NCBI GenBank assembly: GCA_015065935.1 | Contig: SVPI01000019.1 | Coordinates: 1 to 38,226, forward strand | Origin: Oscillospiraceae bacterium | Lineage (GTDB): Bacteria > Bacillota > Clostridia > Oscillospirales > Acutalibacteraceae | Reading direction: 5' to 3' | DNA: 38,226 nucleotides | Shown here: piece after piece, positions 1 to 6,732 of the stretch | Position numbering within the stretch: the stretch's first letter is position 1 | How the letters are laid out: each line of letters starts with the position of its first letter | Program-made: the position numbers and the translations under genes | Notes under the pieces: model-generated | The model's database searches: none | What the model saw: the letters and a program-made list of their open reading frames with translations, nothing else | Told to the model about the DNA's origin: nothing

Positions 1-183
1 CTATGCTACTATCACGCTATTGCGCACGGAATGGTCAGCGTTGTCGTTCCCATTGATAAGCTCAGCATCGTGATAACCGTTGCCTTTTCTTATCTGGTGT
101 TCCGAGAAAAACTTTCGAAAAAAGCCTTTCTTGGCTTACTTTTAATGGTCGCGGGTACACTTATTATGGCATTCTTTAAATAA
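1..183 (+). CDS. C-terminal end of an EamA/DMT-family transporter (partial)
   Basis: The window opens inside a gene; the last 60 codons are visible, ending in TAA. The peptide is hydrophobic and reads like the final two membrane helices of a drug/metabolite transporter of the EamA type: a stretch around VVVPIDKLSIVITVAFSYL, then the typical short cytoplasmic turn 'FREKLSKKAFLG', then a last helix ending in MAFFK. The 'REKLS...G' turn between the last two helices is common in EamA proteins. The N-terminal part lies outside the window, so substrate and start cannot be judged. The next gene has its own promoter. Confidence 0.75.
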   Translation, partial: LCYYHAIAHGMVSVVVPIDKLSIVITVAFSYLVFREKLSKKAFLGLLLMVAGTLIMAFFK

Positions 184-233
184 ATAAAATAGTTCGAAGT
201 TTTAAAACTATTGTGTAACAGTTAGCTTAAAAA

Positions 234-242
234 TGATATAAT
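234..242 (+). promoter_or_regulatory. Extended -10 promoter for the rhodanese gene
   Basis: TGATATAAT is a perfect extended -10 element (TGn plus TATAAT) about 20 bases before the ATG at 263. No good -35 stands at 17 bp; TTGTGT at 211-216 is 20 bp away. An extended -10 often works without a strong -35. Confidence 0.6.
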
Positions 243-262
243 ACGGTCGAGGTGCAAATACT

Positions 263-664
263 ATGAAAAAAGTTAAAGGATTGATTATAATGCTTTTAAT
301 ATCACTCTCATTGTTTGGAATGACTGCTTGTGGTGGCGAAAATGGAAAAGTTTCGACCTACGAACAGATTACTGCCGAACAAGCAAAAAACATTATGGAT
401 ACTGAAAAGGATTATGTAATTATCGATGCGAGAACCGAAGAAGAATTCGCCGAGGGGCATATCGAAAACGCAATTTTAATCCCCGAATACGAAATAGCAA
501 ACAGAGCTGAAAAAGAACTGCCCGACAAAGAGCAACTGATATTAGTTTACTGCCGTAGTGGTAGAAGAAGTAAAATTGCATCCGAGGAGCTTGTCAAACT
601 CGGCTACACCAACGTAAAAGAATTCGGCGGTATCATTGACTGGCCGTATGAAACTGTAAAATAA
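263..664 (+). CDS. Rhodanese-like domain lipoprotein
   Basis: A 133-residue secreted lipoprotein with one rhodanese domain. Residues 1-23 form a lipoprotein signal peptide: basic start, hydrophobic core, lipobox MTAC with the lipidated cysteine at 23. The rhodanese fold covers about residues 33-131, with 'VIIDARTEEEFAEGHI' near 52-67 and the active-site loop CRSGRR at 97-102, where C97 would carry the persulfide. Single-domain rhodaneses of this kind transfer sulfane sulfur or act in redox sulfur handling; the true substrate is unknown. The start has a GAGGTG ribosome binding site and a clear promoter. The frame directly behind its stop stays open for 37 more codons (see 665-778). Confidence 0.85.
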   Translation: MKKVKGLIIMLLISLSLFGMTACGGENGKVSTYEQITAEQAKNIMDTEKDYVIIDARTEEEFAEGHIENAILIPEYEIANRAEKELPDKEQLILVYCRSGRRSKIASEELVKLGYTNVKEFGGIIDWPYETVK

Positions 665-778
665 TTTGAAAAGGCAAACAATATTAAACTGATAAAAATC
701 GGAACGGTCAGTGAAGAAACCTTGTCTTTTTCGATTGATATCAGTTTTGAACTGACCGATAAAAAGTGCAAAAAATAG
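665..778 (+). other. Open frame directly after the rhodanese stop; possible gene remnant or structured spacer
   Basis: Immediately after the TAA of the rhodanese gene the same frame runs open for 37 codons to a TAG at 776. It has no ATG and no ribosome binding site, but the translation (around IKLIKIGTVSEETLSFSI) looks protein-like. It could be a lost C-terminal extension or the tail of a decayed gene. The same DNA holds two interlocking perfect inverted repeats: 686-694 with 739-747 (9 bp), and 705-712 with 751-758 (8 bp). Their order is that of a pseudoknot. I cannot decide between a remnant and a structured RNA. Confidence 0.3.
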
Positions 779-793
779 TTTTGGAGCATACAA

Positions 794-1354
794 ATGAATG
801 AACGAAGCCGCTGTAAATGGTGCAACCTTAAAAATCCCATATACATAAAATACCACGACGAAGAGTGGGGTGTGCCGAATTTCGATGAGCAGTATTTATT
901 TGAAATGCTGATTCTCGAATCCTTTCAGGCAGGGCTTTCTTGGGAATGTGTGCTAAATAAAAGAGAGGCTTTTCGCAAAGCATTTGATGGCTTTGATGCT
1001 GAAAAGATTGCCATTTATGACGATAATAAAATCGCTGAGCTTCAAAGTAATAAAGATATAATTCGCAACAAACTTAAAATTCGGTCAGCAGTAAATAACG
1101 CAAAAATATTTTTAGGAATTCAAAAAGAATACGGTAGTTTTTGTGGGTATCTGAAAGGTTTTACAGGCGAACAGCAGATTATAGAGGTGGACAAGACCAC
1201 GTCACCTTTGTCGGATGCTTTGTCTGCTGACCTTATAAAACGCGGAATGAAATTTGTGGGCAGTACCATAATTTATTCCTATCTGCAGGCAATCGGTGTT
1301 ATTTCCTCTCATAGGGAAGAATGTTTTATGTATAAAGGACGAAAGTTTAAATGA
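794..1354 (+). CDS. tag: DNA-3-methyladenine glycosylase I
   Basis: A 186-residue base-excision repair enzyme that removes 3-methyladenine from alkylated DNA. It matches the Tag family along its whole length: the N-terminal 'CKWC...YIKYHDEEWG' segment, 'FEMLILESFQAGLSW' in the helix-hairpin-helix core, and the C-terminal 'SHREEC'. The zinc ligands known from the E. coli enzyme (Cys4, His17, His175, Cys179) correspond here to C7, H21, H173 and C177. The length equals the usual size of the family. The start has a weak GGAG site. It overlaps the following CPBP gene by four bases (ATGA), so the two are translationally coupled. Confidence 0.93.
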   Translation: MNERSRCKWCNLKNPIYIKYHDEEWGVPNFDEQYLFEMLILESFQAGLSWECVLNKREAFRKAFDGFDAEKIAIYDDNKIAELQSNKDIIRNKLKIRSAVNNAKIFLGIQKEYGSFCGYLKGFTGEQQIIEVDKTTSPLSDALSADLIKRGMKFVGSTIIYSYLQAIGVISSHREECFMYKGRKFK

Positions 1355-2082
1355 AAAATCTATATGAGAAAAGCAAAATCAGGTTTGCTCTTACTTGGAT
1401 TATTAGTTATGTAATCGGTGCAAGCTGTGCTGATGAGTTGTCAAGGCTTGTGAATATGGAAAAAAGCATAACTGTCATTTTTCTTGGTATTATGACGGCG
1501 GTTGCTCTTCTTTGGATGAAAAAGAACGATCTTTTCTGTGAGTTCGGTCTTTGCAGAGCAAAGATTAGCCCCCAAAGACTACTTTACTATATTCCGCTTA
1601 TCGTCATTGCATCCTGCAATCTGTGGTTCGGAGTTACTCTCAATTACAAGTGGTACATAACCGTTTTTTATATTCTAAGTATGATTCTTGTGGGATTTTT
1701 GGAGGAGATTATTTTCCGCGGTTTCTTATTTAAGGCAATGGCGGAAAACAATTTAAAATCTGCAATTATCGTTTCAAGCATTACCTTTGGTATAGGACAT
1801 TTTGTAAATCTTATAAATGGTAGCGGCGCAGAGCTTTTACCTAATATCTGTCAGGTTGTATCAGCTATTGCAATAGGCTTTATGTTTGTGGCTTTGTTCC
1901 ATAAAACTAAAAGCTTGTGGGCCCCGATTATTGCCCATATAGTTATCAATTCACTTAGCGCATTCGCTGTAGATATTACAAACACTCAGCAGATAATTAC
2001 ATCCGCCGTTATCTCGGTTATTGCGGTAATTTATGGAATGTTTATTTTGAAAAACAGAGGAAAAGAATATGCAGAAAATTAA
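1351..2082 (+). CDS. CPBP-family intramembrane glutamic metalloprotease
   Basis: A 243-residue integral membrane protein of the CPBP (CAAX protease and bacteriocin-processing, Abi) family. The family motifs are all present: EEIIFR with E118, E119 and R123, the second motif with H150 in 'FGIGH', and the third with H196 and N200 in 'AHIVIN'. About seven or eight hydrophobic segments are visible. Family members cleave prenylated proteins or peptides inside the membrane, or serve in bacteriocin immunity; no target is evident here. It overlaps tag upstream by four bases and the next gene by 14 bases, so the three genes form a tight operon. Confidence 0.88.
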   Translation: MKNLYEKSKIRFALTWIISYVIGASCADELSRLVNMEKSITVIFLGIMTAVALLWMKKNDLFCEFGLCRAKISPQRLLYYIPLIVIASCNLWFGVTLNYKWYITVFYILSMILVGFLEEIIFRGFLFKAMAENNLKSAIIVSSITFGIGHFVNLINGSGAELLPNICQVVSAIAIGFMFVALFHKTKSLWAPIIAHIVINSLSAFAVDITNTQQIITSAVISVIAVIYGMFILKNRGKEYAEN

Positions 2083-2371
2083 GATAACCGTAATGCGAAA
2101 AGCACGGTATGATGATTTAATTGAAAAATATGAAAACCCGATAGAACATGCTTGCGACTTACAAGAAGGTCAGGTGTTTATCTGCGAAGGTTGGCAAAAG
2201 CCCGAGGGATTTTGCGACAGTGCGTGGGAGAGCGTTTCGCCGTTTGTAATGACACTGGCTCACGGCGGCGGGAATTTTTATGACGGATGGATGAAAAACC
2301 CGAAATCTGCAATGATTTCCTGCAATGACGGTTTCCGCCCCGTAAGTTTTTTGATTGAAGTTATCTTGTAA
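2069..2371 (+). CDS. TIGR04076-family small protein
   Basis: A 100-residue soluble protein. I recognise the TIGR04076 pattern: a start of the form 'KIKITVMRKARYDDLIEKY', a central 'GQVFICEGWQKPEGFCDSAW' stretch and a C-terminal segment with a cysteine ('MISCNDGFRPVSF'). Members are small, widespread in anaerobes and have no assigned function. Three cysteines (two centrally, one near the end) might bind metal, but this is only a guess. The start overlaps the end of the CPBP gene by 14 bases and uses a GAGG site inside it. Confidence 0.75.
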   Translation: MQKIKITVMRKARYDDLIEKYENPIEHACDLQEGQVFICEGWQKPEGFCDSAWESVSPFVMTLAHGGGNFYDGWMKNPKSAMISCNDGFRPVSFLIEVIL

Positions 2372-2381
2372 GGAGATTTCT

Positions 2382-2732
2382 ATGTTAAAATTTATCTGTT
2401 ACCCGAAATGCACCACTTGCCAAAGAGCAAAGAAATGGCTTGATGACAACAAAATAGATTATGAATTAAGGGATATCAAACTCGACAATCCCACACTTGA
2501 AGAATTGACCGAGTGGTATAATAAAAGTGGTCTGCCGATTAAAAAATTCTTTAATACAAGCGGTCTTTTATATAAATCATTAGACCTTAAAAACAAACTC
2601 ACTGAAATGAGCGAGGATGCGATGCTAAAACTCCTCGCAACTGACGGTATGCTTGTTAAAAGACCTTTGCTCATAGGCGATGATTTTGTGCTTGTTGGGT
2701 TTAAAGAAACCGAGTGGGAAAATATAAAATAA
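2382..2732 (+). CDS. ArsC/Spx-family thioredoxin-fold protein
   Basis: A 116-residue protein of the arsenate reductase (ArsC/YffB/Spx) superfamily. The N-terminus carries 'CYPKCTTCQRAKKWL', with a C10-x-x-C13 pair at the usual redox site, followed by 'YELRDI' of the second strand. The C-terminal 'VKRPLLIGDD' holds the conserved Arg-Pro of the family. The role may be arsenate reduction, general thiol redox work or Spx-like regulation; no ars genes are nearby, so arsenate is not favoured. I chose the ATG at 2382 because an AAGGAGA site stands just before it; an upstream in-frame ATG at 2355 lies within the preceding gene. Confidence 0.8.
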   Translation: MLKFICYPKCTTCQRAKKWLDDNKIDYELRDIKLDNPTLEELTEWYNKSGLPIKKFFNTSGLLYKSLDLKNKLTEMSEDAMLKLLATDGMLVKRPLLIGDDFVLVGFKETEWENIK

Positions 2733-2853
2733 TTTGTCGCTTGCTATGCGACCTGTCCTCTCTTTTATTTGTGTACAATGGTGACATCAATTTTAAAACA
2801 TAAACGTAAAGCATTTGGGGAAAATAATAAAAAATTTTTTCAGGTGGCGTTTT

Positions 2854-3858
2854 ATGAAAAGAATTGGTGAATTTACAGTTGAATTTGAAAATAAACCCGC
2901 AATTATAAGCTCGGGGTGCATTGTTGGTAAAAAAGAAAGCGAAGGACCCCTAAAAAACGATTTTGATGAATTCAAAACCGACAGCCTTTTCGGTCAAGAC
3001 ACCTTTGAACAGGCCGAAAGCTTTTTGCAAAAGCGGGCCTTTGAAATAGCGCTTAATAAGGCGGGACTTCAAAACGAAAACATTGATTTAATTTTTGCGG
3101 GCGACCTTTTAAATCAGTGCATCGGTAGCTCCTTTGGACTCAAAGAAAACAATATCCCCTTTGTTGGTCTTTACGGCGCCTGCTCAACAATGGCTCTTTC
3201 TCTCATCATGGCGTCTATGAGTGTAAGCAGTGGCTTCGCTAAAACAGCGGCGGCGGTAACCTCCTCTCACTTTTGCTCGGCAGAACGGCAATACCGCTTC
3301 CCTCTTGAATACGGTGGTCAGCGCACGCCTAACTCTCAGTGGACGGTAACGGGCTCGGGTGCGGCAATAATAGGAACCGCCCAAAACAAGCCTAAAATTC
3401 ATCGCGTTTGTGTGGGTAAAATTATCGACCTTGATATTAAAGACGCCAACAATATGGGCGCGGCAATGGCACCTGCCGCTTACGATACCATTAAGAACTT
3501 TTTAAAGGATACCGAGACTTCGCCGAGCGATTATGATGCTATTTTTACAGGGGATTTAGGGCTTGTTGGCAGTCGCCTTTTGCATCAGCTTCTTTTAAGA
3601 GATGGCATTGACATTGTCCCCTATCATAACGACTGTGGACTTATGATATTTGACCGAAACAGCCAGGATGTTCACGCAGGCGGCTCGGGTTGTGGTTGCT
3701 GTGCCTCGGTTTTGTGCGGACACATTTTAAAAAGGGTTGAAAGCAGAGAACTTAAAAGAATTCTGGTTTGCGCAACAGGGGCACTGCTCTCCCCTACCTC
3801 CTCCCTTCAGGGTCAGGCGATTCCTGCCATTGCCCACATAGTTGAAATTTGTATTTAG
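2854..3858 (+). CDS. spoVAD: Stage V sporulation protein AD
   Basis: A 334-residue thiolase-fold protein. SpoVAD is a subunit of the SpoVA channel that moves dipicolinic acid into the forespore and out during germination, and it binds dipicolinate. Characteristic segments include 'IISSGCIVGKKESEGPL', 'LYGACSTMALSL', 'YRFPLEYGGQRTPNSQWTV' and 'HAGGSGCGCCASVL'. The length is close to the B. subtilis protein. I chose the ATG at 2854, with CAGGTGG before it; the frame is open further upstream but without a good site. In most spore formers spoVAD stands between spoVAC and spoVAE; here it is alone, followed at once by a terminator. It shows that the organism sporulates or recently did. Confidence 0.9.
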   Translation: MKRIGEFTVEFENKPAIISSGCIVGKKESEGPLKNDFDEFKTDSLFGQDTFEQAESFLQKRAFEIALNKAGLQNENIDLIFAGDLLNQCIGSSFGLKENNIPFVGLYGACSTMALSLIMASMSVSSGFAKTAAAVTSSHFCSAERQYRFPLEYGGQRTPNSQWTVTGSGAAIIGTAQNKPKIHRVCVGKIIDLDIKDANNMGAAMAPAAYDTIKNFLKDTETSPSDYDAIFTGDLGLVGSRLLHQLLLRDGIDIVPYHNDCGLMIFDRNSQDVHAGGSGCGCCASVLCGHILKRVESRELKRILVCATGALLSPTSSLQGQAIPAIAHIVEICI

Positions 3859-3891
3859 AAAAAAGCGTGTGCTATTGGCACACGCTTTTTA
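3859..3891 (+). terminator. Rho-independent terminator after spoVAD
   Basis: The stem GCGTGTGC / GCACACGC with a short loop is flanked by A-run and T-run, so it could work in both directions. It ends the spoVAD transcript. Confidence 0.9.
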
Positions 3892-3894
3892 TTT

Positions 3895-3917
3895 AAAATA
3901 ATAATATATTGACTTTT
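3895..3917 (+). promoter_or_regulatory. Operator-like repeat overlapping the araC -35 box
   Basis: These 23 bases reappear in inverted orientation at 4788-4810 with a single mismatch. The core is AATATATTGAC. This copy covers the -35 box (3909-3914) of the araC promoter, a position suited to autorepression. That the AraC protein binds it is inference. Confidence 0.6.
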
Positions 3918-3937
3918 CCCTTAATAAAATATACAAT
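3909..3937 (+). promoter_or_regulatory. Promoter of the araC-type regulator
   Basis: TTGACT at 3909-3914 and TACAAT at 3932-3937 are separated by exactly 17 bp. The -35 lies inside the operator-like repeat at 3895-3917. Confidence 0.75.
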
Positions 3938-3964
3938 TTTATTGTAAAGGAGTTGATTATATTG

Positions 3965-4768
3965 ATGTTTCGTGTTTTACAGTGCAACCGCATTATTGCG
4001 CCGCTTCCGTCCAGGTCCATTGAACGCGTTGTTAAGGATTATGAACTTGATTTTTTTGTTAAAGGCCATCGAGACCTATACATTGATGATAAAAAATTTT
4101 CGGTTAATGATGGTGATATTTGTTTTAGAACACCGGGACAGCGGGTTTACGGTGAAGGCGACCACAATGCTTATATTTTAACCCTTGATTTTTCAGGCGA
4201 AACGCCCATAAAAAATTACAGCAGAAACACCCCCGGACCAATTCAAAAAATTTTTGATAACGAACTGATTAAAGAAATTCCATCTTGCTTTTCGCCACAT
4301 AACTTTGAAAAATATAAATACATGTTTTCGCTCATTTCCCAACAAATTGATTTTAACAGTGAGGCATCCCTTACGCTTGTTGAGGAGTTAATTTATCAAA
4401 TTAACGCTGATTTAAAACGAAGTGCATTTGAAAAAATCGCTTCCCTTGACAGCCCTGTTGATAAATCTGCGCAATACATTCATTCTCATTTTGGCGAAAA
4501 AATCACCCTCGAAACCCTTTCAAACATCGCCTGCCTTGACAAAAGCTATTTCGTTCGCAGCTTTAAGGCTAAATACAAGGAAACCCCAATTAACTACCTT
4601 ATAAATGTCAGACTTGATAATGCAAGCGAGTTGATTTTAAGCACCTCTTTATCTATTTCCGAAATCTGGGAAAGCTGCGGATATAATAACGGCTCCCTCT
4701 TTATAGCGCAATATAAAAAAAGGTTTGGTATGACACCTGCAAAGCATCGTAAACAAATTTGGGGATGA
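3965..4768 (+). CDS. AraC-family transcriptional regulator
   Basis: A 267-residue regulator. The N-terminal ~150 residues look like a cupin-type sensor, with 'DLYIDDKKFSVNDGDICF' typical of the sugar-binding beta barrel. The C-terminal ~100 residues form the double helix-turn-helix of AraC proteins: 'LETLSNIACLDKSYFVRSFK' is the first and 'SISEIWESCGYNNGSLFIAQ' starts the second, closing with 'YKKRFGMTPAKHRK'. The ATG at 3965 is preceded by AAAGGAG; a TTG at 3962 is also possible. The gene precedes the sugar operon on the same strand and is flanked by matching operator-like repeats, so it very likely controls itself and that operon in response to a sugar or sugar phosphate. Confidence 0.9.
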   Translation: MFRVLQCNRIIAPLPSRSIERVVKDYELDFFVKGHRDLYIDDKKFSVNDGDICFRTPGQRVYGEGDHNAYILTLDFSGETPIKNYSRNTPGPIQKIFDNELIKEIPSCFSPHNFEKYKYMFSLISQQIDFNSEASLTLVEELIYQINADLKRSAFEKIASLDSPVDKSAQYIHSHFGEKITLETLSNIACLDKSYFVRSFKAKYKETPINYLINVRLDNASELILSTSLSISEIWESCGYNNGSLFIAQYKKRFGMTPAKHRKQIWG

Positions 4769-4787
4769 CAAGTGCTCACATACACTC

Positions 4788-4810
4788 AAAAGTCAATATA
4801 TTGTTATTTT
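4788..4810 (-). promoter_or_regulatory. Operator-like repeat upstream of the sugar operon
   Basis: This is the inverted copy of 3895-3917 (22 of 23 bases equal). Its centre is the perfect palindrome CAATATATTG. It lies about 40 bp upstream of the -10 box at 4850, a usual site for an AraC-type activator. The role is inferred from position and sequence match. Confidence 0.6.
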
Positions 4811-4849
4811 TAGGCGCTTTTTTGTCTTTTTTTTGGACTATGAGTATTA

Positions 4850-4855
4850 TATAAT
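4850..4855 (+). promoter_or_regulatory. -10 box of the sugar operon
   Basis: TATAAT stands 31 bases before the ATG at 4886. At 17 bp upstream there is only a run of T and no real -35, which fits an activator-dependent promoter. Confidence 0.55.
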
Positions 4856-4885
4856 GAACACATAATATTTTTTGGAGGAAAAATT

Positions 4886-6718
4886 ATGAGTTTTATGTTT
4901 AACCCTAACGCTTATGATGAGCCCACCGCCATCAACCGCCCTGCTTTAAAGGCCGAGACTGTTGATGCCCTTACCGTTGGTATCGCCAATGTTGCCGAAA
5001 AGCTTACCAATGCGATTGGTGTTAACGGCGGTATTTTTACCTTTGATGGTTATCCCTCTGCCGAATTTACCGAGATTGTTAATCTCTTAAACGGCAAGTT
5101 AACCCTTAAGGGCGCAGATGTTCTGACCATTGATATTGCCGACTATTATCTTTCGGACAAGATTTTGGAGGAGAAATTTTCCAAAAATCTTCCCACAGAC
5201 CGCGAAAAAGACCCCATTCTTCTTTTTGGTAAGCGCCTTGAAGGCGGTTTTGCCAACTTCTTCTCCGATGAAGCTTATGCTAAACTGCTTGCCGACCTTA
5301 AAGCTGCTAAAAATGCAGGCAAAACTGTTCTTTTTTATGGCTTTGGTTCCACCTTCTCCGATGAGCTTCGCGACCTTGCCGACTTAACAATTTATCTTGA
5401 CATTATTCCGAAAGAGGCTGTTCTTCGCGCAAAGAGCGGTAGAATGAAGAACTTCGGTGATAAGGTTGCTCGTCCCTTTAAAGAGATGATGAGAAGAGCC
5501 TACTATGTTGATTTCGACATTTCCCTTGCACATCGCCGCACCCTTTTAAAGAACGGTCTTGTTGATTTTTACATCGACAGCACTCACGAGTTTAAGATGC
5601 TGCCTAAAAAAGCACTTGGCGAAGTTTTCGGCGCCCTTTCCAAAATGCCCTTCCGTTGCTGCCCTGTTTATCTTGAGGGCGTTTGGGGCGGTCAATATGT
5701 TAAGCGCCTTAGGAATGTTCCCGATTGCATGAAGAACATCGCTTGGGTTTTTGACCTCATTCCTATGGAGGTAAGCATTCGCGTTGTTATGGGCGATGAA
5801 ATTATCAGCTTCCCCTTCTACTCCTTCTTACAGAGCGCTGAGGAAAACATTATGGGAGAAAAATGCGTTGAGAAGTTTGACGGCTTCTTCCCCATTCGCT
5901 TTAACTATGATGATACCTTCCACAGCAGCGGCAACATGTCAATTCAGGTGCATTCCGGTGCTGATTACAACAGAGAAAACTTCAACGAGTTCGGTCGCCA
6001 GGATGAAAGCTACTACATCGTTGATGCAGGTCACGGCGCTAAAACCTACCTCGGCTTTAACGATGATATCGACCCCGATGAGTTTATTGCTCTTGCAAAG
6101 AAATCGGAAAAAGACCATTCTGTTATTGATTACAAAAAATATATCAACGCTGTTGACTCTAAGCCCGGCGTTCAGGTTATGATTCCCGCAGGTACAATTC
6201 ACGCTTCGGGTCAAAACCAAGTTATTCTTGAAATTGGTAGCCTTACCGTTGGCTCTTACACCTACAAAATGTACGACTACCTGCGCCTTGACCTTGATGG
6301 AGTTCCGCGCCCCATCCATTCCTACCACGGCGAGCGCGTTTTAAGAAAAGAGCGCAACACAAAGTGGATTAACGAAAACGTTGTTCAAAAGCCCCGCACT
6401 GTTAGAGAGGGCGAAGGATGGAAGGAATCCATCATTGGTGAGCACGACCTGCTTTACTTCAGCTTAAGACACCTTGAGTTTGAAAAGGAAATTGAGGATA
6501 ACACTGATGGCAAGTTCCATGTTCTTTCTCTTGTTAACGGTCACTCTGTTGTTGTTGAATCTATTGACAACCCTGAACTTTGCTACAAGCAGAACTATCT
6601 TGATATTATCGTTGTTCCTGCTTCCGTTGGCAGATACCGCATTCGTAACCTTTCCGGTTGCCCTGTAACCATTCATAAGACAATGCTTAAACCCGGCTTT
6701 GAAGAGGATAATCTTTAA
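4886..6718 (+). CDS. Class I mannose-6-phosphate isomerase-like protein with an N-terminal kinase-like domain
   Basis: A 610-residue, two-part cytoplasmic protein. From about residue 258 it is a type I phosphomannose isomerase (cupin), which converts mannose-6-phosphate and fructose-6-phosphate: 'EGVWGGQYVKRL' near 264-275, and the zinc ligands in 'MSIQVH' (Q354, H356), E374 and H439 in 'IPAGTIHASG'. Residues 1-250 are not part of ordinary isomerases, which are about 310-400 residues long. This region reads like a uridine-kinase-type P-loop fold ('DVLTIDIADYYLS', 'DLADLTIYLDI'), but the glycine-rich loop near 48-58 lacks the GKS/T needed for ATP. The start follows GGAGG. It is the first gene of the operon behind the AraC regulator. 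The real substrate may be another aldose phosphate or an unphosphorylated sugar. Confidence 0.82.
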   Translation: MSFMFNPNAYDEPTAINRPALKAETVDALTVGIANVAEKLTNAIGVNGGIFTFDGYPSAEFTEIVNLLNGKLTLKGADVLTIDIADYYLSDKILEEKFSKNLPTDREKDPILLFGKRLEGGFANFFSDEAYAKLLADLKAAKNAGKTVLFYGFGSTFSDELRDLADLTIYLDIIPKEAVLRAKSGRMKNFGDKVARPFKEMMRRAYYVDFDISLAHRRTLLKNGLVDFYIDSTHEFKMLPKKALGEVFGALSKMPFRCCPVYLEGVWGGQYVKRLRNVPDCMKNIAWVFDLIPMEVSIRVVMGDEIISFPFYSFLQSAEENIMGEKCVEKFDGFFPIRFNYDDTFHSSGNMSIQVHSGADYNRENFNEFGRQDESYYIVDAGHGAKTYLGFNDDIDPDEFIALAKKSEKDHSVIDYKKYINAVDSKPGVQVMIPAGTIHASGQNQVILEIGSLTVGSYTYKMYDYLRLDLDGVPRPIHSYHGERVLRKERNTKWINENVVQKPRTVREGEGWKESIIGEHDLLYFSLRHLEFEKEIEDNTDGKFHVLSLVNGHSVVVESIDNPELCYKQNYLDIIVVPASVGRYRIRNLSGCPVTIHKTMLKPGFEEDNL

Positions 6719-6732
6719 TAGGAGGCGCTCTT

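Noticed and set aside
2737-2753. Short hairpin GTCGC / GCGAC after the ArsC-like gene
   Set aside because: Only a 5-bp stem with a 7-base loop and no clean T-run; too weak to call a terminator.
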